Source: Nothophaeocryptopus gaeumannii (Eukaryota > Ascomycota > Dothideomycetes > Mycosphaerellales > Mycosphaerellaceae). From it: a stretch of DNA of 64,000 nucleotides. Numbering within the stretch: the first letter of the stretch is position 1; every line of letters starts with the position of its first letter. The DNA is taken from positions 2,108,001 through 2,172,000 of the forward strand of contig JASISA010000025.1 of NCBI GenBank assembly GCA_031771865.1, given 5' to 3'. Shown here in pieces: positions 30,417 to 41,399 of this stretch. The position numbers and the translations under genes were made by a program. Below the pieces are notes generated by a model that was not told the origin of the DNA, made no database searches, and was given only the letters and a program-made list of their open reading frames with translations.

Positions 30417-32639
30417 TTTGCAAATCAGAATATCATTCCAGCTAACATGAGTGAATACCGCCGGCAGTACGAAAACACAAGAAGGACTAGTTGATCGTAG
30501 GTTGGCGAGCCGCCGCAATGAAGGCGACGATACTAGCAATGTAGACCGCAGAAACAGAAATGCAGAATGTAGTTTTGTCAGAATTGCGCCAGGATTTGAA
30601 ACTTGCCCGGAGCAAAGAGTGAGTAGGCTGGTACGATGGAGCGTGGATGCGAGCAAACAACGTAATCAAACTCAGGAGGTCGTTGGAGCAGAGGTTGTTT
30701 GCGTAGGACAAAGAGAAACATGAGAGGATGCCCAACCAGGTTTTAAGAAGGCAACCAGTCAGCCGTGCTTGGGATTGCACCGCACTTGATTGGGGTTTGC
30801 GTGTCGCCATCGAATTGGCCATGGCCAGTGCAGCGCAACTTCGTCGTCGAATGCACTTCGCTGTTCGGACAGGTTTTGAAAGATGGACGCGCTGGAGGCG
30901 GATAGCGGCATAGGGACCACAATCTATGCCCAGAACATTCCGGCCTAGTCAAGGGTCCGTGCAGGTCTCCGTACCGGGTAGGAGTAGAGATGCGCCTGTC
31001 GGTTCTAGCCGCAGTTAATCGTCCCCGCGCATGTCTTTGTGTCCTTTGCTGGCTAGACATGATGAGGGGAATGGATCTTCATGAAAGTATGGTGGGCCTG
31101 GTTCGTCATCGGAGAGGGATGGGGTACTTAGCAGCTGCCGCGAATCACGTCAATACTGAAACAAACAGGTCAACATGCGTGGCCTTGTCGAGCGAGGAAT
31201 GCTGCAGTGCATTGCTCGTGCTTGTGCAGTTGTGTGAGCTGTCAGTCAACGTCGAACTTGGCCTTCGCAACTCTATGGCTCGACGGGCTGGCACAGCCAC
31301 GTGCATTGTGGTGGAAGTCGTTTTAGAAACAGCCTTTTCGGCTGGCAGGGCGATTGCCCGCCAAACACACGACGATTGCAGTTGTCATCACACCCGGTTG
31401 CAAGTGCCGCCCTTCTGACAGAGCCAGACTGTCACCATGTGGTCTTCTCCGCTGAAGTTCTACGATAGTAGCCGGGCGCCGGGCATCTGAGTCAATACGA
31501 CCTGTCAGGTAGCGATTGGAGTCGTTGAGAGTGCACTGCTGACCCAAGTACCAGTCTTCATCGTGGGCTCGCATCAACAAGGGTGTCTCGTCTTGGAGCA
31601 AGGCTTAGCGGACCATGCATATTTTGGCGTTTGGAATGGCGCGAACATGTCCTTAGCCGAGCGCCCGCGTCTCTGCGCAGCCAGATGTGTAGCGGAAAGC
31701 GCAAAGAGAGTACTGGCGCACGAGCGGCTTCGGCTGATGCCGGTTCCCGCTCCGCTGTAACCTGAACTGTGCACTTTGTGCACTTTCCATAGAGCTTGCG
31801 GCGAAGGGCGGTCTTGAGCAAGTCGGTTGTTGCTCGTTGTGACCTTGCTTGTGGTGGAAGCCGCCAACGCTGGGTGCATTTGAAACCACACTGGCAGTTT
31901 GTGTCGTATTTGCAGCGATGCAGAATGATGCACGGGACGCCGAGCCGAAGCAAGCAGTGCGTTGGCGCCGAATGCTTGAAGGACTCAGAGGCCAAGCGGA
32001 CAAAGCCGAAGACATGCGCCTAGACGTCCTGGTTCGAAGTGGCGAAGCCATTCACGAGGATCCGTATGGTCCATTTCACAGCATGTTTCATAGTCACGAG
32101 GTCATACGCTCCTCCTATGCTTCCAATGCGCTTCATCATGAGATGTCCATCTGGACTTCCCACGCCCGGGTACCTGCAGACCGCCGAACGAAGAAGCTGA
32201 GCAGACTGTCCGTGAGTACTTGTAGGCAGGCATGAGATCATTCCGCCATCCGGCGCATTGCAGATCGCTTGCTGGTCGGCGATATATGCACCGATAATAC
32301 ACAAGGCCGGGGTAGGTTTGAGGGTGAGGTGGGAGCGAAAAGCCTTGGTCTGCATATGTTCCTCTTCTGTAAGCAAAGACGTGAGGTCGGAGGTCGAAGC
32401 AAGGGGAGATCTCTCACCTGCCAAGTCTGATCGGGCCGTGCGCGGTCCGCTAGCATTTCCGGTTCGCGCGCCTGCCGGCATCACGTGCTCCAAGACTTGC
32501 AACTGGCTACACAACTTCGAGACAATCAACTTCGCAACATGATGCGTACCACCCCAACCGGCCTCAGTATTTGAGAGCGGCTCGACACGGCTCACTCAAA
32601 TCACCTCGCATCAGCATCTCGCGACTCTGCAGGCGCAAC
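30417..32639. other. 2.2-kb region upstream of the Zn2Cys6 gene, no convincing gene
   Basis: Lies between the divergent starts of the Zn2Cys6 regulator and the cyclophilin gene. Several open frames of 100-190 codons overlap on opposite strands, none with a domain. A long regulatory region is a reasonable explanation for the transcription factor side. No repeat or RNA gene is recognised. Confidence 0.5.
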
Positions 32640-34115
32640 ATGTCTGTGTTACTGGAAACCAGCGCGGGTGATATCACCATCGATTTGTTCCTGGACGATG
32701 CGCCAAAGTGCTGCGAAAAGTAAGTGTCACATTACCGTTCTCAATCCCCAAGCTTGCCGAACGCTTAATGCGGCTCTTGTGTTGTGAGGGCTGATCAGAT
32801 TGCTAAGACTCGGGCACGTGGCCATAGCTTCCTGAAGCTCTGCAAAATCAAGTACTACAACTACTCGCCAGTCTACAGCGTCCAACCGAACTTCTCCTTC
32901 CAGACCGGCGATCCCATAGGCTCAGAATCCAAAGACAGCGATGGCGGGTCTTCGATATGGGGCTTGCCAGACGGTGCGACCAAGCGCGCTTCAAGGCCAG
33001 AGCGCGCGACATTTGTACCAGAATTCTCCAGCAAGAGGAAGCACATGGATCGAGGGCGAGTGAGCATGGCAACGACACCGTCGAAGAGCAATCCAGATGA
33101 GCGGCTAGCAGGGAGTCAGTTCATCGTGACTCTGGGCGAGAACTTGGAGCAGTTGGACGGCAAGGCAGCTGTATTTGGAGAGGTCGTGGAAGGTTTCGAT
33201 GCGTTGGAGAAGATCAACTCTGCTTTCATCGATCAAAACGGGCGGCCACTACAAGACATCAGGATACTGCACACTGTGGTACTTGAAGACCCATACGACG
33301 ATCCACCTGGAGTGATGGAGCCACCAGGAAGTCCGGTTCCTTCACAAGAGCAACGTGCCACGGTGCGCATAGCTCACGATGAATTCTTGGAAAACCAGAA
33401 CGACCCGGAGCAGCTGGAAAAGATTCGGCGGGAGCGCGAGGCCCGTGCTCAGGCTCTTACTCTGGAACTCATCGGAGACCTTCCCTTCGCGGATGTTACA
33501 CCACCCGAGCAGATTCTGTTCGTCTGCAAACTCAATCCCGTCACCAGGGATGAGGATCTTGAGCTCATCTTCTCACGATTCGGCAAGATCCTCTCTTGCG
33601 AAGTCATCAAAGACAAAAAGACCGGAGATAGCTTGCAATACGCCTTCATCGAGTTCGCAAACAAGGAAGACTGCGAGCGCGCATACTTCAAGATGCAAGG
33701 TGTGCTCATCGACGATCACCGTATCCACGTTGACTTCTCGCAAAGTGTCTCCAAGCTGTCTGCAGATTGGAGGACCAACACGATATCCAAGACTGCGGGA
33801 TCGCGCGGCGGATTCGGAGGCATCGACAGTCTGCAAAAGCGCAAGCAGTACCGTTCACATGAAGGCGGCAGGGACCGTGGTGGAGATCGGCATTACGACT
33901 ACGTGTTCGACAAGAAGGAGAGGTCTCGCAATAACGATCGAGATGAGAACGGCAGGGACTCGCAGAGAAGACGCTCGCGAAGCCGAAGCCCAAAGCGACG
34001 AGATCGGTACGAAAGTGAGCGCCGCGACGATAGACGTGGAGACGACCACCAACGACATCGTAGCCGCAGCCGAGATAGGTATCGTGACGAGCGTTCGCAT
34101 CACTCTAGAACATAG
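32640..34115 (+). CDS. Peptidyl-prolyl isomerase-like 4 (cyclophilin-RRM)
   Basis: Nuclear cyclophilin of the PPIL4 / S. pombe Cyp6 type, linked to spliceosomes. Exon 1 32640-32719, intron 32720-32827 (108 bp), exon 2 32828-34115; 455 residues. The cyclophilin domain covers about residues 1-165 (MSVLLETSAGDITIDLF, NFSFQTGDPIG, RGRVSMAT, GSQFIVTLGENL). An RRM starts at ILFVCKLNPVT (RNP2) with LQYAFIEFA (RNP1), about residues 245-325. The tail is Arg/Ser/Asp-rich (RRRSRSRSPKRRDRY), typical of splicing factors. The exon junction restores CCENFLKLCKIKYYN, the family sequence. Confidence 0.95.
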
Positions 34116-34741
34116 CATGCTGTTGCGGCTTCCATTCATGGAAAAACCAAGGCTTCGGGCCAGATTAGGCGTCATTTGAAGCGCATTCCGCCAGGCTTGC
34201 CGGCTGTGACTTGGCAAAATCCGCATGTTCATCCCATAAAGGCAGTGGCGTTGGCAACTTCTGGGCGAGAGAGTCGCCACTGTCGTTTTCGACGCTCCTG
34301 CCTACTGATTCAAGACAGCCGTTCGTTCCTGACTTGGAACCTGCGGATGCGGGCGCGGCATGCTGAGCGATTGCCTTTCTCCTGCTTTCCCTTGCCAACA
34401 ATGTGCATCAACATAGGCGAACCTGAGGTCAGACAATGCCCATCGCATGCTGATTCCCTTTTCGCTTGTTGCTATGAGCTGCATTGACCACCGTTGCACC
34501 TTCAGTGTTTCGTTGAGTTGCGTTCCTACCCGCTATAGGGCCGCGTCCATCGTGTTTCAAAACAACACTCCGCCCTCGAGCACTTTGCACCATACTACGA
34601 GCATCTGTTATCTGCAGTGCAGACTTCGCAAACTTTGTCATCGCAAGCAGATTACTCACTCTTATTCATCATCTGCACCTCACCTTGCAAGCTAAGTCGC
34701 TTTTACCTTCGCGAATACATAACCGACAAGTCCATTCCGCC
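34116..34741. other. Intergenic region
   Basis: About 0.63 kb between the cyclophilin stop and the next plus-strand start. It holds 3' and 5' flanks only, as far as I can see. Confidence 0.6.
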
Positions 34742-35932
34742 ATGGATACCAGCATTCAATCCGGCACTCACCATCAGAACGTGCAACGTGCCAATCAGGC
34801 CGGCCAACAAGATACTCGGCGGAGGTCGAGCGGCATCAAGAGCATGTTGCGCAAGATGTCTTTCGGACTCTGGGGCAAGCGGCATGACAGCACACAAGAT
34901 GACGATGCTCTGCAACGCCCTGCAGACCTGAGCAACCTCCTTGGAAACAACGCAGCAGGATACCATCACGCTCCGCAAGTTCCTTCGGGCTCGAATGGGC
35001 CACTTGTAGACGTCAGTGTACCAGATGGCAACGCTCCACAAGACGGTCGACGACGCTCGAGCATCTAGAAGACGCTTTTCTCATTCACGCGACGCGAGAC
35101 GCCATCTGAAGATGAAGCTGAAGCCAACGTTGAAGCTCAGTCCGAAGATGGAGTTGGACCTGCCTCACTGTCCGGCGATTCACGAAGCGAGAACCAGCGT
35201 CAAATTGACAACGACATCACGGCCAAGACAGGTGTTGCTTCCCACAATGGTCCAGTGCTTCCCCCGCAGCGCCGCAATTCCCAAGGACAGGTCGCCAACA
35301 TATTGAGAGCAAACGAAAAGATCTTGGTGCACCATCATCGCCATCACGCCCAGGAGGTCCGACTTGTTGGCAAGCGCATGTCCTTCATGAAGTTTAGCAA
35401 GTTCGAGCAAATGCTCTGGGACGGTTCGTACACTTCGAAGTTGCATCAATTCCCTAGAGCTGGGTACTGACACCGCTCCAGATCATACACTCCATATGAA
35501 CAAGAAGCGAATCGACCCAGACGACCAAGGCGTCTTCATAAACCACCAAGATCTTCGCACTTGTCCACAAAAAGCAGCCGGAAAGCCTGATATTCCAGAG
35601 CACCAAGCTCAAGACGACGGGAGCATATTTGTTCGCTACCCTTTGCAAGTCAGGATCCGTATGTGCACCTCGATCATTGCATGTATCAATCTTGCTGACC
35701 TGCTTTTGCAGACAACTTTTTCTCTCGCGAGCCGCGCAAGTACAAGACCCTCTACATCGTCTGGTACGACCGCCCAGCAGATTCATCAACATATGCTGCC
35801 GTTGAAGGCGAAGAGCCCATACAAAGGAGAGTACCTCCTCCGCGTCAACCAAGAAATGTGGCAGAGTGGGATGAGGAGATTCGGCCTGTCTTTTCCGAGC
35901 CTTTTCCAGACTTCAGTGACAGAGAAACGTAG
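34742..35932 (+). CDS. Hypothetical fungal protein, four exons, in-frame TAG before exon 2
   Basis: Not recognised. Exons: 34742-35005 (or to 35011), 35069-35423, 35482-35658, 35712-35932, about 338 residues. The reading frame is continuous on both sides of a TAG at 35066-35068; removing 35006-35068 (63 nt) or 35012-35068 (57 nt) as a GT-AG intron removes the stop and keeps frame. The second intron uses a weak GTTCGT donor. Seen features: a basic SGIKSMLRKMSFGLWGKR near the start, a Glu/Ser-rich middle, LPPQRRNSQGQVANILRANE, a His-rich VHHHRHH, GKRMSFMKFSKFEQMLWD, and a C-terminal KYKTLYIVWYDRPAD. Could be regulatory or membrane-associated; no claim. Confidence 0.65.
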
Positions 35933-36498
35933 AAGAGTGGATGATTGAGATGCGAGAAGCAATTGGCGAATCGTTGAAGAACAAGAGTGTATTACTTGAG
36001 TGTATTACTTGAGTGTTAGAAAGCAGAGGCACCTTCATTCGGCAATCATTGGAATTTGAGAGCTCTACTGTCAACCTTGTACTGTGCCACTGTACCACCC
36101 CTACCCTGGATGACGTCGATCACACGAAGCGCAATGCCTGCAGATCTCATCTCACCTTCCGAGTGCCGCGATCGGATCATCGGGATCGACTCGCGAGCAA
36201 AGCCAAATCCAACCTTCTCAGGCCATGCGCGGCAGACAGCTGTCACACGCAAGTCTCCTGACACTTGGACGAATGGCGGTATGTGGCATCGACAAGAGCA
36301 GAAGATCGGATGAGGGCAGACTTCAAGCAAGCATACTGTAAGGCCCCGTTCATCGTTTGATCAGTCCATCCATCCATCCCGTTCCGTCAGTAACCAAAGT
36401 CCACAGTACTGTTTTTTTCTTTCCTGGCCGAAAAGCTGTCGCTCTTTTTTCAACCATTCAATCTATGGAATGCCATCCTCCATCAATTGACATTGCTG
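35933..36498. other. Convergent spacer
   Basis: About 0.57 kb between the 3' ends of the plus-strand orphan and the minus-strand lysine 2,3-aminomutase gene. A short direct repeat of GTGTATTACTTGA occurs at 35987-36013. Nothing else seen. Confidence 0.6.
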
Positions 36499-38129
36499 TT
36501 ACTCGACACCCACCGGATCATGATACGTAAAAACTTCATCCTCACCCGTCACCCCGGGGGCCTTCCAATAACTAATTCCAGTCCCTTCATCGTAACTTTC
36601 GAAGCTGTTGGCTAGTCGTTTTCCTCCTCCTCCTGGGAGGTCGACGACGAATGAGGGCATCATAAACCCCGCGATCGTGCCGCGGATATTCTTTTCCAAT
36701 TCGAGGATTGTCGATAGGGGAGTGCGTAGGTCCTCGACGCCGCGGATCATGTCGGATTGGTAGACATAGTAAGGTTGGATATTCAAATTCGCGAGTTTCC
36801 GGATAAGGGAAGACATGGTGTCTAAGTCGCCGTTGACTCCTCGTAGGAGAACGGTTTGGTTCCGGACTGTAACGCCTTTTTCGAAAAGATATCGTGCCGC
36901 ACGGGTTGTAGCCCAGGTGATTTCTCGTGGGTGGTTGACGTGTGTGTGCATTGCGACTTGTTTGCCGATTTGGCGGCCTTTGTTGGAGAGGGCGACGAAT
37001 TCGTCGGTCCATGTGTCCTGGCGGTCGAGGACGCGCATGGGGCAGACTGCGAGGCCTTTTGTTGCGAAGCGGATTCGTTGTACGTGAGGGATGGAGAGGA
37101 GGCGTTCGCCTACGGTGCGGAGTTGTTGGGCTTGGAGGTAGTATGAGTCGCCTCCCGATACGACGACGTCTTGTACGGCGGGATTGTTTTCAATGTGTTC
37201 GAACATCATTTCCCAGCGTTTTCGCGTCGGCTTTTGGGACGCTTTGGTGACGAGTTCGGTGTTGGATCCGACGGCGTAGGATCGTGTGCAGAATCGACAA
37301 TATACTGGGCAGACGGAGGTAGCTGCTCTGTTGTCAGATGATTCACGGCGGTGTTTTGAGTGTCAGCTTACCGAGAAAGAGAACTTTGTCCGGATAGCGG
37401 TGGACCAGACCAGGCACTGGTGAGTCGTCGGTCTCGTGGAGGGAGTCTAGCCCCAGAGCCGGATGATCTTCAGTCAACGTCGATTTGAGTGGAATGAACT
37501 GCCGTCTAATTGGGTCTTGTAGTGGATTGCTCCAGTCTGCGACGCTCAGAATATGAGGCGTAAGTCTGACTGACATTGGTGCCGCTTTCATCCCTGCTTC
37601 TACGTCGGCAAGGAAGTCTTCTCGTGTCCTGATGTCGGCCCATTTTGATGATTGCGAGGAGTGTGGTATGTGTGCTGGGAGAACGCCTTCGAGGAATCTG
37701 AGTAGTTTATCTTTGCGATCGATCGTGTTGAGAGTCTGTGATACCGGACGTCAGTCTCTCGGCGCCCTCGTACCGTCGTTGTATTGAACTTGCCTGCCAT
37801 CTGTAGCTGAGAAACTCCTCCTGGGACACATCTTTCCAGATCCCCACATGTCGCCAATATGATGGGTCTTGATGCCGCGGTTGCGGTATCGATACCACGG
37901 CAGATTTTGAAGTGCCGTAGAGATCTGGCGGCAGAAAGGGAGCATCAGTGGCTCGAACCACGACCCCTGCTTGTGCGCCGAAAGATCTCGGTCTTTGAAT
38001 GCTCGCAGCAATCGGCGGTATCCGTGGCTTATGTCGAATTCTGCTTCGGCAAGATTTGATCCAGAGTTCGTTTCTGCATGTCGAAAGATTGCAGGAGATA
38101 AGACCATGAGAGGAAGAACGAAGAGCCAT
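36499..38129 (-). CDS. Lysine 2,3-aminomutase-like radical SAM enzyme
   Basis: Radical SAM, PLP-dependent enzyme family that moves the alpha-amino group of L-lysine to C3. Exons 38129-37794, 37735-37372, 37322-36499; 507 residues. The first intron (37736-37793) starts with GC (AG|GCAAGT); the second (37323-37371) is GT-AG and restores FLATSVCPVYCRFCTRSYAVG. CPVYCRFC is the 4Fe-4S C-x3-C-x2-C motif. PGGGGK near the C-terminus matches the PLP-lysine loop. FLSYRWQ-TLNTI and DVVVSGGDSYYL also fit the family. The N-terminus is Arg/Ser-rich and lacks acids for about 40 residues, suggesting mitochondrial import. Upstream in-frame codons are not ATG. The family is mostly bacterial, so ancient transfer is possible. 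The physiological substrate is not certain. Confidence 0.9.
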
Positions 38130-41100
38130 GCTGAGAACCAACGAAGGGTATCCGCGTTGAATTTGGTAATGACTCGTGGCGGACCGGCAATATAAAGACC
38201 CTTTGCTTCACTCGGCGCGTTAAGACCTTTCCCATCACCACATCAGTCTGCTATGCTTGTGATTTTAGAGCGACTGTCCACCTCTTCGACTAACCATGCA
38301 CGCCAAAAGACGCCATCCGTATCAGCTATGTACTCTTGACCTGACCCTTTCACCGCATGCGGGCGCAAATCACGGCCGAACCTGTCCTTGGACAATGCTA
38401 TAGCCTTCGAAAAGTCTGCTATCCCGAGAGGCAGATCCACATTCATCACCAATGGAGACAGGAATACAGCAATGCACAGTTAGCACCGTCGCTGGGCCCA
38501 ATTTCCGATCATGGCTTACCCAGTGCCACCAGGCTGAGTTGATGGGGATCGCAGAAGAAGGTTGTCATCGTGAGAACATCTTACCTAAGTGCGTACTTGG
38601 CGCATCTTTGGAACCTTCTTGACCCAGGCTGTGTTCCCTATGGCCATGGTACCCGTCAGCTCCTTCGAGAATCACGAAATTGCCGCGGAAGCCGTAGCCT
38701 CGCCGGGCGGGAATGGGTTGAACGGCGTGGACAGAACAAAGTTGCGAGCGAGGGACGGTCCCGGCGGGTACAAGCATGGCGGCAGGACGACCCGCATGCC
38801 TCCAAGTCGCAAGTGCCATATAGCGAACATCTCGGTTGGAGCCGATACGGCAGAGCCTGAACGCCGGCATAGCCTTCGCATGTTCTCGCAGCACATGATG
38901 AAGGGCTGCAGCTCAGGCGCGAGTTGGCTCATCTCAACGATACTTACACAGCGGTCTGAGTTCCTCGGAATGCCCTAAGAGCTCTGTGATGGCGTTCGTA
39001 GGAAGCGAGCCTGCCCTGGTATTGGTGCGCGAACCCTCCAGGAACAAACAGCTTCCGAGGATCTTGCCTGCACGGTAACACAAGGTCATGTTAGACGAAG
39101 CTCCGGGGGACCATTAGGACCAGAGGATGAGGGAAGTTTGCTTTCTGAGAGACGATAAGAGGCATTCAAAGCCGCGTAGCATGCATTAGTCCTGCGCATA
39201 CAATGCGTCTGGTTGGATCGTCATATCCCACCCAACCACAGGACCGCCATAGCGACAGAACCCGCAAGGCTGCTGCAAGACAGCCGAAGGCGCTACAGCG
39301 GTCGCGTTAGAGCCACGCCTGCAGACAACGCCCCACAGTAGAATCCTGCTGAGGGTTCTTCACCGACCATATAGTCAAGACAGAAGTCTCTCCTCGGAGA
39401 AGGATAACCGCTGATTTGAAGTGAGCTACGGTCCTGACTCCGGCGCGGACGACAATAGACTTCTCCTCAGTTGAAGTAGGTTGCCATTCAGGCCTCTTGC
39501 AATATGATGGACGCCTTGATGCTTGGCTCTGCACTCTGCAAGCCTTGGAGCGCATCTGTACCACAGATCAGTCACGGGATGGTGTAGCGCCTTACTGAGA
39601 TGTAAGAAGATAGCCCTAGGCTGCTACTCAGAGTAAGGCCATGGTCTGCTCTCTGTCCGTATCTGAGCTCGATGGACCCTGGGTAGCATTGCGTATAATG
39701 ATACCCTACTGCGGATGCGCAATCATCGTTGGGGCTTAAACAACAGTCTGAAGCCTTGGACCATGGACAAAGGCCGGCTCCGCGAGGTAACATAAGGTTC
39801 AATGCTGCTTAAGAACAAGCAGGTTTCCCAGTTTACGAGCAGCGGGTAACAGTCGGAATGGGATAACATTCGTCTGGCGCTTACGACAGGAGCCGCTGAT
39901 AGCTTGGCCGGTTGAACAATGCAAGGTACAGCTAGCAACTGGACCAATCCCAGAAGCTCGAGGCGTCCGCCGCGTATGTGCTGCCGCGGCACATCCTAGA
40001 CCTGCTGGGAAGTAAACCTGTCAGCGGTGACATATCAAGTAAGTGAACTGCAAGAGCTGTGGAGGACGCGAGCAACACTACTTCCCAGGTTGCCCTCCGT
40101 CTCGACTTGAGCCACCGCCCCGCAGGAGGCGCATCTGCTCGGCTCCAGCGCTGTCAACAGCCCTCACAGGCGAGCGTACCGTAGACGCCGCATCACACAT
40201 CATCACGCCGACATGCACACACGAAGACGGCAGGTGGACAAAGACGGCGTGTCGTTGATCGAAGGCGAAGCTTTCGGGACCCGCCAGCGCTTCCGCCCCA
40301 CCGGCGTCACAGGCGCAAAGCATATTCTGGCCGGTGCCACGTCTCAAGCCTACCCACCTTCTGCTCCTTCGGCACTCCCACCGGGGCGGGGTTCCCATGG
40401 CTTTGGCTCTCCCTTCGGAACTTCATGTGATGAGCTGATGAGCATGGCCATTCTCGCGACTGGCTCCCATGCCATGCTCAACTACCAGTAACTCCCCCCA
40501 TTGAGCCTCAGACCCTGGCTGACGTACCGGAGAATATAGTCTCATTGTATAGGTAGAACCATTCTCGCCGCCCAGCTGAAGTCACTAGCAGAAGAGCAGA
40601 TGGTGGCTTTCGCAAATCTCGTACATTGCGATGAATACGAAGTACGGTAGTAGTGAAGTTTAACACAAGAGCCTTTTGCGCCACGGGTACTGTAACCTAC
40701 ACCCTCGACCCTGCCTCGGCTTCCGGCAGACACAGCTCGGAGCACAGTCATCTTCACGGCAGAAGACGTACGGTACCGTTACGACAGAGTACGTACTTGT
40801 ACGACCCTCGAAGTATAAAAATTCGCCTGTCATCTTGCGGCAAATTACATCGCTCCACGTGTGGGCGGAAAGTCTATGTAGTACGTCCTTCCTCTTCGCC
40901 TTCGCGGTCTCTCGGTTTCATCGGTACCTCAGCCCCAAGACGCCAAACGCCATTCGTCCTCCTTGCCCTACTCTACATGGCATTTTGCACTTGCAGTTTG
41001 CGGTAGGTACTGGACGAGAATTGTGTGACATTGGGTTGTGGGGTTTTGCGGAGACAGTGCAGGCAGAGTAACATGCACCCGGGCGAGTTTCCACAATGCG

Positions 41101-41399
41101 AGGCGAGCAAATGCGATATGGATATGCTCGGGGGTTGTCTCGGTCAGGCCACTGTTTGGCGAGGAAGGCTGTCTTTCTCTGCTTCCTTGCTATCTACAAC
41201 TTTGTTGACAACCTGTCGGTCTTTCTGATAATGTACACTCGGCAGCCAAGAACGGCTGCTGCTCCTCGCGAGAAGCGAAAGAAGAAGTGACCACACGAAG
41301 AAGTTACCTTTGCCCAAATGCAACATAACACCCACGCTTCCGTACCTTAACTTTCGTCAATCATGTCTCGTTGAACGTATAAAGCGAATCGTTACACGC
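38130..41399. other. 3.3-kb region without a recognisable gene
   Basis: The largest empty stretch in the window, between the starts/ends of minus-strand genes. Base composition is not AT-rich, so it does not look like RIP-degraded transposon. Open frames up to 130 codons overlap on both strands with no domain. A TATAAAA at 40814-40820 on the plus strand has no clear gene after it. It may hold non-coding transcripts or genes with many short exons that I could not assemble. Confidence 0.45.

Noticed and set aside
30424..32600. Several overlapping frames of 100-190 codons as genes
   Set aside because: They overlap on both strands, lack domains and do not join by good splice sites.
38130..41399. 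A RIP-mutated transposon as explanation of the empty region
   Set aside because: The region is not AT-rich and shows no transposase or reverse-transcriptase remnants or terminal repeats.
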